From: Planctomycetota bacterium
GTDB lineage: Bacteria > Planctomycetota > B129-G9
Reading direction: 5' to 3'
Length of the DNA: 5,184 bases
Assembly (NCBI GenBank): GCA_030607235.1
Contig: JAUWEX010000117.1
Span: forward strand, 1 to 5,184
In this document: piece by piece, positions 1-4,083 of the stretch
How the letters are laid out: every line of letters begins with the position of its first letter
Numbering within the stretch: position 1 is the stretch's first letter
Made by a program: the position numbers and the translations under genes
The notes under the pieces: generated by a model
Told to the model about the DNA's origin: nothing
Seen by the model: only the letters and a program-made list of their open reading frames with translations
Database searches by the model: none

Positions 1-46
1 GTAGATATCGGGGCTGTATGCCCTTATTGTAACAAAAACCAAAAAC

Positions 47-113
47 GAAAGGGACACTTCCCTTCATCTCGAGGCCTTTCGGCCTGCTCGCTGAAGGAGG
101 AAACGTCCCTTTC
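47..113 (+). repeat. Long hairpin repeat, copy A1
   Basis: The outer arms GAAAGGGAC (47-55) and GTCCCTTTC (105-113) pair perfectly. An inner stem CCTTCA (61-66)/TGAAGG (92-97) and an apical stem AGGCC (72-76)/GGCCT (81-85) with loop TTTC complete an imperfect hairpin of about 67 nt. A second copy lies at 3811-3880 in the same orientation, with the same apex (GGCC, 4-nt loop, GGCCTGCT) and the same GGAGGAA segment on the right arm. No T-tract follows, so it is not a typical intrinsic terminator. It directly abuts the structured-repeat copy at 116-170. Confidence 0.8.
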
Positions 114-115
114 AG

Positions 116-170
116 CCCACAATCAGCGTCAGCAGGTGGAAGCAAGCGCCCTTTTCGCCGAAGGGCGAAA
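116..170 (-). repeat. Structured repeat copy R5, truncated
   Basis: Read on the minus strand, this segment has the central hairpin TTTCGCC-CTTC-GGCGAAA (plus-strand arms 153-159 and 164-170). It then has a tail with GGGCGCTT and TTCCACCTGCTGAC, which aligns with the GGGCGCTT and TTCCACCTACTAAC tail of the copies at 3454-3708 after a one-base gap. The left half of the element (terminal GC hairpin and linker) is missing, and the 45-bp palindrome starts where the copy breaks off. The homology was read by eye and is clear over about 35 bases. Confidence 0.65.
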
Positions 171-213
171 TTCAGAACAGTTCTCCAAACCGGTTTCAGA
201 ACTGTTCTGAATT
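169..213. repeat. 45-bp palindrome containing two AGAAC-N-GTTCT sites
   Basis: The arms AATTCAGAACAGTTCT (169-184) and AGAACTGTTCTGAATT (198-213) are perfect 16-bp inverted repeats around a 13-bp spacer. The spacer itself contains the palindrome AAACCGGTTT (187-196). Each arm also contains its own 11-bp palindrome, AGAAC-A-GTTCT (174-184) and AGAAC-T-GTTCT (198-208), with centres 24 bp apart. The nested symmetry would suit a dimeric DNA-binding protein or a cruciform. It is about 175 bp upstream of the ilvE promoter, too far for classic repression, so an operator role is speculative. Confidence 0.75.
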
Positions 214-234
214 AAAATCTTCTGAATTAAAATC
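205..234 (+). repeat. 15-bp tandem direct repeat, two units
   Basis: TTCTGAATTAAAATC occurs at 205-219 and again, identically, at 220-234. The first unit overlaps the right arm of the 45-bp palindrome, so the repeat looks like a small local duplication of the palindrome's edge. It makes a short AT-rich patch in otherwise GC-rich DNA. Confidence 0.85.
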
Positions 235-242
235 GCCTTTAC

Positions 243-375
243 AATCCGCGCATAAGATTTGTCGGTAGATGGAAGCGACGCGCTTCTGTCGCCGAAGCAC
301 GGCGACAGACAGCGAGTCCGCCTCAGGCGGATTGAAATGTGTGGTCCCTTCCCTATTTGCAGCAGGGCGTCCCTG
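243..375 (-). repeat. Structured repeat copy R3
   Basis: Read on the minus strand from 375 down, it starts with the hairpin CAGGG-ACG-CCCTG (plus 363-375) and continues through a linker containing CAAATAGGGA. An extra small hairpin (plus 317-331, TCCGCC-TCA-GGCGGA) lies within the linker. Next come CTCGCTG and the central stem TCTGTCGCC/GGCGACAGA (plus 285-293 and 301-309). The tail at plus 243-275 matches the tail of the copy at 3582-3708 at 28 of 33 bases, and all five differences are transitions. The element's head ends 12 bp before the ilvE -35 box. Confidence 0.8.
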
Positions 376-387
376 TCTGTCTTTTGC

Positions 388-416
388 TTGACACTGTTCG
401 GCGCGACAAATATAAT
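388..416 (+). promoter_or_regulatory. Consensus sigma-70-type promoter for ilvE
   Basis: TTGACA at 388-393 and TATAAT at 411-416 are both exact matches to the consensus for the housekeeping sigma factor, with the optimal 17-bp spacer (394-410). Transcription would start near 422-424, giving a leader of about 46 nt, too short for an attenuator or T-box. The promoter probably drives ilvE and, given the short gaps, the two genes after it. An exact match in all three parameters is unlikely by chance. Confidence 0.85.
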
Positions 417-457
417 CCGCTAATCGCTTGAACCGTGCAAAAATCCAGAATAATAGA

Positions 458-462
458 AAGGA
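458..462 (+). promoter_or_regulatory. Ribosome binding site of ilvE
   Basis: AAGGA lies six bases before the ATG at 469. It supports this start, which also places the N-terminal motif at the position usual for the short IlvE family. Confidence 0.7.
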
Positions 463-468
463 TAATTC

Positions 469-1329
469 ATGTCTTTGCAGATTTATATCGACGGGAAATA
501 CTACGACAAGAAAGACGCGAAAATTTCCGTTTACGACCACGGTCTGCTTTACGGCGACGGGGTTTTCGAGGGTATCCGTTCCTACAACGGCAGGATTTTC
601 AAATGCCGGGAACACATCGACCGCCTCTACGACAGCGCCCGCGCGCTCACCATCAAAATCCCCATCTCCAAGCAGGAAATGATCGACGCGCTGTACGATG
701 CGCTCAAGACCAACGACCTCACCGACGGCTACATCCGCCTGGTCGTAACGCGCGGAGTCGGCGATCTCGGCCTCGATCCGAATAAATGCCCCAAGGCGTG
801 CGTAATAATCATAGCGGACAAGATTCAGCTCTATCCCGAGGAAATATACGTCGAGGGGCTGGAACTGGTAACGGCGGCCACGCCGAGAAACCATCAGGAA
901 GCCCTTAATCCTCGTATAAAGTCATTGAACTACCTCAACAACATCCTGGCGAAGTTGGAAGGCATCCAGGCGGGGGTTAAAGAGGTGGTTATGCTGAACC
1001 TGGACGGATACGTATGCGAGTGCTCGGCGGACAACATCTTTGTCGTCAAAAACGGCAGGATAAAGACACCGCCGTCCAGCGCCAGCATCCTGAAGGGTAT
1101 CACGCGCGACACGATTATCGATCTCGCGCTGGCAGGCGGTAAGGAAGTGCGCGAAACCAACGTAACGCGCTACGATTTGTATACCGCCGACGAAGTGTTC
1201 CTGTGCGGCACCGCCGCCGAACTTCTTGCGGCTATCAAGCTCGACGGCCGCGTCATCGGCGAAGGCATACCCGGGCCGATATTCAAAGACCTCCTCGCCA
1301 GATACCACAAAATGGTAAACGAAGCGTAA
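469..1329 (+). CDS. ilvE: Branched-chain amino acid aminotransferase (PLP fold type IV)
   Basis: This 286-residue class IV aminotransferase transfers the amino group between glutamate and the 2-oxo acids of leucine, isoleucine and valine, the last step of branched-chain amino acid synthesis in the cytoplasm. The N-terminal block YDHGLLYGDGVFEGIR (22-37) is diagnostic, and its R37 is the arginine typical of the branched-chain branch of the fold. K151 in KSLNYLNN is the expected PLP Schiff-base lysine. E184 in the ECSADNIF block and the phosphate-binding GTAAEL (247-252) complete the cofactor site. The length and motifs resemble the short archaeal-type IlvE rather than the E. coli enzyme. The block usually written EGSGxNIF is here ECSADNIF, a conservative divergence. 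A D-amino acid or aminodeoxychorismate specificity is possible for this fold but less likely. It is the first gene after the promoter; the next gene begins 36 bp downstream. Confidence 0.88.
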   Translation: MSLQIYIDGKYYDKKDAKISVYDHGLLYGDGVFEGIRSYNGRIFKCREHIDRLYDSARALTIKIPISKQEMIDALYDALKTNDLTDGYIRLVVTRGVGDLGLDPNKCPKACVIIIADKIQLYPEEIYVEGLELVTAATPRNHQEALNPRIKSLNYLNNILAKLEGIQAGVKEVVMLNLDGYVCECSADNIFVVKNGRIKTPPSSASILKGITRDTIIDLALAGGKEVRETNVTRYDLYTADEVFLCGTAAELLAAIKLDGRVIGEGIPGPIFKDLLARYHKMVNEA

Positions 1330-1355
1330 CGAAGTCATTTGAACGGAATTCCCGT

Positions 1356-1360
1356 GGAGG
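1356..1360 (+). promoter_or_regulatory. Ribosome binding site deciding the start at 1366
   Basis: GGAGG stands five bases before the ATG at 1366. It favours this start over the in-frame TTG at 1339, which would add nine polar residues in front of an otherwise standard signal peptide. Confidence 0.8.
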
Positions 1361-1365
1361 ACAAC

Positions 1366-2673
1366 ATGAAAAACAGAGCAGCCATATTATTATTCGCGAC
1401 GATGATTCTGCTCACAGCGCTGATTGCTTCAAGCGCGCAGGCCGAAGATCCGTCGGAGACAACGCCGAAACCCGAGCCTGACAAAAATCCGACCGTAGAG
1501 ACGCCCGTCCCCACAGAGTCGGACAAGGAACTCGACGAACTTATCAAGCAGTTCACCGAAGGCGACGAAGCCAAGATCAAGGCGGCACACGACGGTCTGG
1601 CAGCGAGGGGCGAGGCGGCGGTCGATCGTCTGTTCGGGTTGCTCTCCTCCGAAGACAAGGCGCTGGTCGAGCGCATCTCGGCGCTGCTCAAGGAAATGGG
1701 CATGACCGACGAGATCTACGCGAGAATGGATCTTTACCGCCCCGAATTCACGCCGGGCGAGTTGATAGGGGTTCGTTTCATCGTCAAAAACTACCGCAAA
1801 GACCCGGTAACCGTCTTTCGCCCGTCCGAAGGTCTGAAGCCCGCACGGGGCCTGAAACTCACGCTCAAAGACGCCACAACCGGCAAGACCATAAGCGAAA
1901 TCGACCTGAACGCCAAGATCAGGGCAAATACCGGTATCGCTCCGACAGGTTTCGTCTTGCTAAAGCCGGGCGACAGGTATGAAGACGTTCTCGAACTGCG
2001 TGAGATTTTCCGCCTGGGCCAGATTACTCCCGGCAAATACGTAATTACCGGCGCGTATTCGGACAAATGCGCCAGAAGCGCTTCGTTGACGCAAAGCAAA
2101 TTGTTGAAAAATTTCTATCCCGGTGAGATAGAATTCAAGCCGCTGGAGTTCACGATAAAGTCCTCGCAGACAGCCCCTGCGACACCCGAGCAGATCAAGC
2201 GCATCAAAGAATTGATCGAAGAACTCGGCGACAACTCCTACAAGGTACGCATCAAAGCCGAGACGGAATTGGAAAAGATCGGCGCAATGGCCCTGCCCTA
2301 CCTCAAGGAAGCGCGTGACAATCATGAAGACCTCCAGGTCCGCGAAACGGCCTACAAAATAATCCAGGTGCTCGATATCGCCACCAAACAGCAAAATACG
2401 TATATCGGCATAAACCTCAAAAGTGCCAAGCAAGGGGTCGGAATCAGCATCGTAGAGAAAAACAGCCCCGCTGATAAAGGCGGCATGAGGGTGGGCGACG
2501 CCGTCATTAAGGTTAACGACGAAGAAATTACCGGCGACGATCCAAACACTCGCAACACTAACCTGATCAAACGCATCAGGTATCGCAAAGTAGGCGAAAC
2601 GGTCATATTCACCGTAATCCGAAACGGAAAACAAATCGAACTAAAGATTACATTGGGTTCCAGAAGCAACTAA
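1366..2673 (+). CDS. Exported HEAT-like repeat and PDZ domain protein
   Basis: The product has 435 residues. Residues 1-26 form a signal peptide: a basic start (KNR), a hydrophobic core (6-21) and an ASSAQA-type cleavage site. A Pro/Glu/Thr-rich linker (27-52) follows. Residues 53-112 are helical and HEAT-like. Residues 120-265 look like a beta-sandwich, with alternating hydrophobic strands and a PGDRYEDVLEL / TPGKYVITGAY pattern. Residues 275-337 form a second helical pair of the type R..A...L..IG..ALP.L..A. The C-terminus (346-430) is a PDZ domain, with YIGI as the carboxylate-binding loop followed by the NSPADKGGMRVGDAVIKVN block. No Ser/His/Asp protease domain is visible, so it is not an HtrA-type enzyme. 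It is more likely a periplasmic or surface scaffold that binds protein C-termini. The actual partner and role are unknown. It probably shares a transcript with ilvE and with the gene 13 bp downstream. Confidence 0.8.
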   Translation: MKNRAAILLFATMILLTALIASSAQAEDPSETTPKPEPDKNPTVETPVPTESDKELDELIKQFTEGDEAKIKAAHDGLAARGEAAVDRLFGLLSSEDKALVERISALLKEMGMTDEIYARMDLYRPEFTPGELIGVRFIVKNYRKDPVTVFRPSEGLKPARGLKLTLKDATTGKTISEIDLNAKIRANTGIAPTGFVLLKPGDRYEDVLELREIFRLGQITPGKYVITGAYSDKCARSASLTQSKLLKNFYPGEIEFKPLEFTIKSSQTAPATPEQIKRIKELIEELGDNSYKVRIKAETELEKIGAMALPYLKEARDNHEDLQVRETAYKIIQVLDIATKQQNTYIGINLKSAKQGVGISIVEKNSPADKGGMRVGDAVIKVNDEEITGDDPNTRNTNLIKRIRYRKVGETVIFTVIRNGKQIELKITLGSRSN

Positions 2674-2686
2674 TCAAGGCAATGCT

Positions 2687-3448
2687 ATGAATTGGGATAT
2701 TATTCCATCTTTGGCTATATCGATTGCGGCAATCCTCGCATTGCTTTGGCTGTTCGTGCGCTGGGAACAACGCACGGAAAGGCGCATCGCCGAAATTGCG
2801 CGCGAGATGCGGATGAAATTGACCGGCGGAAAAGACTCGCATTCCGCCGACGGCGGCGGGCAACTGGAAGAATTCTCCCGGCGGCTCCAGGAAATGCAGC
2901 GCTACCAGGAAACCCTGCGCGCTTCGCTTGAAAAGGCCATCGGCGAGGCAGAGATGCGATGGAGCAAACTCGCCGCCCCCGGCGAGGGCGCCGCCGAGGC
3001 GCACTTCGCGCGCCTCAAAGAAAAATTGCCGCTGCTCGAAGAATCTCTGACCGACTTCGGCGAGACCTGCAACGAACTGATGCAAGGTGTGCAACGCCTG
3101 ACGGAGCAGCACAAAATCCTCAGCGAAAAGTGCGAAGAAAACAAAACGCCCGAGGAAACCTCCAACCTGCTTCGCCAGACCAAGGCCCTGTTGCACAACG
3201 GGAGCAAGTCAATCGAAACCGCAGCCGAAGTATTCAACAAAGTCAGTCAACATGTCGCTCAATTCGTGGAATTCGTCGCGGGAATTTACAAGGTCTGCGA
3301 TCTGTGCAAGAACAACGCGCCGGAAGTCTCGGTCTGCCTCAACTGCGGCCGGAAATACTGCGATGAGTGCGCGGGCCGCAAGATAGGCCATTGCAAGGAC
3401 TGCGCCGCGTCATACGCGCCGCTGCACATCGACATCGGCGAAGAATAG
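2687..3448 (+). CDS. Membrane-anchored coiled-coil protein with C-terminal zinc module
   Basis: The product has 253 residues and no family I can name. One N-terminal membrane segment (about 7-24) is followed by basic residues (WEQRTERR), suggesting an N-out, C-in anchor with the bulk in the cytoplasm. Residues 26-45 and 58-95 are charged and helical. Residues 103-200 form a long, probably coiled-coil stretch. The end carries four CxxC pairs: C204/C207, C217/C220, C225/C228 and C236/C239, with H235 next to the last pair. Eight cysteines in this spacing could hold two zinc ions in a cross-brace resembling B-box or RING-type fingers, or two zinc ribbons in series. Such modules usually mediate protein or nucleic-acid contacts. 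The ATG is preceded by AAGG at 2676-2679. The 13-bp gap to the PDZ gene suggests co-transcription and perhaps a shared envelope-related role. Confidence 0.75.
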   Translation: MNWDIIPSLAISIAAILALLWLFVRWEQRTERRIAEIAREMRMKLTGGKDSHSADGGGQLEEFSRRLQEMQRYQETLRASLEKAIGEAEMRWSKLAAPGEGAAEAHFARLKEKLPLLEESLTDFGETCNELMQGVQRLTEQHKILSEKCEENKTPEETSNLLRQTKALLHNGSKSIETAAEVFNKVSQHVAQFVEFVAGIYKVCDLCKNNAPEVSVCLNCGRKYCDECAGRKIGHCKDCAASYAPLHIDIGEE

Positions 3449-3453
3449 GCGGA

Positions 3454-3580
3454 CAGGCAGGGCCTGCACCCAAGTACGGAGAAAGCACCTATTACAAGAC
3501 CCGCTCGCTGTTGCGCCTTCGGCGCAAGGGCGCTTCGTTTCCACCTACTAACAAATCTTGTGCGCGACTTCGCGATGTGA
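3454..3580 (+). repeat. Structured repeat copy R1 (tandem unit 1)
   Basis: This is the first unit of a two-copy tandem array with a 128-bp period. Its parts are a head hairpin CAGGC-AGG-GCCTG (3454-3466), a linker containing CAAGTACGGA, then CTCGCTG and the central hairpin TTGCGCC-TTC-GGCGCAA (3511-3527). The tail follows as GGGCGCTTCG, TTTCCACCTACTAAC and AAATCTTGTGCGCG, ending in a small palindrome CGCGA-CT-TCGCG. The head lies five bases after the stop of the zinc-module gene, so it would be part of that mRNA's 3' end. Confidence 0.9.
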
Positions 3581-3581
3581 G

Positions 3582-3708
3582 CAGGCAGGGCCTGCACCCA
3601 AGTACGGAGAAAGCACCTATTACAAGACCCGCTCGCTGTTGCGCCCTCGGCGCAAGGGCGCTTCGTTTCCACCTACTAACAAATCTTGTGCGCGGATTCG
3701 CGATGTGA
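3582..3708 (+). repeat. Structured repeat copy R2 (tandem unit 2)
   Basis: It matches R1 at 124 of 127 positions. One difference (T3518 versus C3646) falls in the three-base loop of the central hairpin and leaves the stem intact. The other two (A3567/C3568 versus G3695/A3696) fall in the small terminal palindrome and shorten its stem from five to four pairs. The head hairpin here has six pairs, GCAGGC/GCCTGC (3581-3586 and 3590-3595). The near identity points to a recent duplication or continuing gene conversion. Confidence 0.9.
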
Positions 3709-3713
3709 TTTCT

Positions 3714-3780
3714 TTCTATCCGCAGATTTCGCCTTCCGAAGATTTTTTCTATCCACAGGTTTCTTCTATCCACAGATTTC
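3714..3780 (+). repeat. 17-bp motif array, three copies
   Basis: The motif TTCTATCCACAGATTTC occurs at 3764-3780. Variants with one change each lie at 3714-3730 (CCGCAG) and 3747-3763 (CAGGTTTC); the last two copies are directly adjacent. A further half unit, CACAGATTT, continues at 3780-3788. The core CTATCCACA is one base from a DnaA box (TTATCCACA), but nothing else here suggests a replication origin. It is better treated as a short AT-rich repeat array. Confidence 0.8.
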
Positions 3781-3810
3781 ACAGATTTTTTTGGAAAAAT
3801 CCTTTACCCG

Positions 3811-3880
3811 CTGAAAGGGACACATCCCTTCGGTGCGCGGCCTTGCGGCCTGCTTCCGAAGGAGGAAGTGTCCCTTTCAG
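3811..3880 (+). repeat. Long hairpin repeat, copy A2
   Basis: The outer arms CTGAAAGGGACAC (3811-3823) and GTGTCCCTTTCAG (3868-3880) pair over 13 bases. The inner stem is CCTTCGG (3827-3833)/CCGAAGG (3856-3862), and the apex is GGCC-TTGC-GGCC (3839-3850). It is homologous to the hairpin at 47-113. Where A1 has an A-T pair after CCTTC, this copy has G-C, a compensated change that keeps the stem. No T-tract follows on either strand. Confidence 0.85.
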
Positions 3881-3899
3881 GGCGCAACCACACAGCAAG

Positions 3900-4080
3900 A
3901 TTACAAGACTTGCCAGTGAGTGGCAAGCGAAGCGCTTCTGTCGCCAAATGGCGACAGACAGCGAGCGCGCGTATGAAGGGTTTACTTGTTTCGTGGTTGA
4001 GGCGTTTTGGTGATAAGGGCAACAGGAAGGGAGTATTGGAATAAGTGGCTACTTCCCTATTGCCTCCAGGCGCTGCCTGG
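3900..4080 (-). repeat. Structured repeat copy R4 with expanded linker
   Basis: Read on the minus strand from 4080, it starts with the head hairpin CCAGGC-AGC-GCCTGG (plus 4066-4080). A linker with CAATAGGGAA resembles that of R3. About 67 extra bases (3966-4032) absent from R1 and R2 come next, then CTCGCTG and the central stem TCTGTCGCC/GGCGACAGA (plus 3937-3945 and 3950-3958), identical to that of R3 but with loop AAAT in place of a seven-base loop. The tail ends in AGTCTTGTAA. Inside the tail, CTTGCCA/TGGCAAG (3909-3915 and 3921-3927) forms a hairpin not seen in other copies. The head begins three bases after the gpsA stop. Confidence 0.75.
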
Positions 4081-4083
4081 CGG

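Larger units (their letters stand above)
1..468. other. Left intergenic region, repeat-rich
   Basis: No convincing complete gene lies before ilvE. The region holds, in order, a long hairpin (47-113), a truncated minus-oriented copy of the structured repeat (116-170), a 45-bp palindrome (169-213), a 15-bp tandem repeat (205-234), a longer minus-oriented repeat copy (243-375), a promoter (388-416) and the ilvE leader. Plus frame 1 is open from base 1 to a TGA at 208-210 and begins with a CPYC zinc-knuckle-like motif (residues 7-10). It could be the tail of a gene cut off by the window edge, but most of it runs through repeats that also occur in noncoding DNA, so it is not called as a gene. Confidence 0.7.
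3449..4083. other. Convergent intergenic region packed with repeats
   Basis: This stretch separates the stop of the plus-strand operon from the stop of gpsA on the minus strand. I see no credible gene: the longer open frames all run across repeated palindromic DNA. It holds the tandem repeats R1 and R2 (3454-3708), a 17-bp motif array (3714-3780), hairpin A2 (3811-3880) and repeat R4 (3900-4080). No hairpin followed by a run of T that would make a standard intrinsic terminator is apparent for either gene group. The terminal hairpins of R1 and R4 are the best candidates for transcript ends. Confidence 0.75.

Noticed and set aside
10..30. Possible terminator GGGC-TGTAT-GCCC followed by TTATTGT
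   Set aside because: The stem is only four GC pairs plus a possible G-T pair, and the tail is not a T-run; too weak to call.
417..468. T-box, riboswitch or leader-peptide attenuator before ilvE
   Set aside because: The predicted leader is about 46 nt, has no terminator hairpin and no peptide rich in Leu, Ile or Val codons.
196..894. Minus-strand open frame of 232 codons overlapping ilvE
   Set aside because: It lies opposite the clear ilvE gene and ends within repeats; it shows no family motifs.
1339..1365. Upstream TTG start for the PDZ gene
   Set aside because: It has no ribosome site and would disrupt the signal peptide start. The ATG at 1366 has GGAGG five bases before it.
3454..3708. 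CRISPR array or integron attC array
   Set aside because: There are only two units of 128 bp with no unique spacers, which excludes CRISPR. I see no attC-type GTTRRRY/RYYYAAC core sites and no cassette genes.
3714..3788. Replication origin
   Set aside because: Imperfect DnaA-like boxes alone, without dnaA, dnaN, parAB or an unwinding element, are not enough.
3286..4022. Several open frames on both strands across the convergent intergenic region
   Set aside because: They consist largely of translated palindromic repeats, and the same peptide blocks recur because R1 and R2 are duplicates. No ribosome sites or domains support them.
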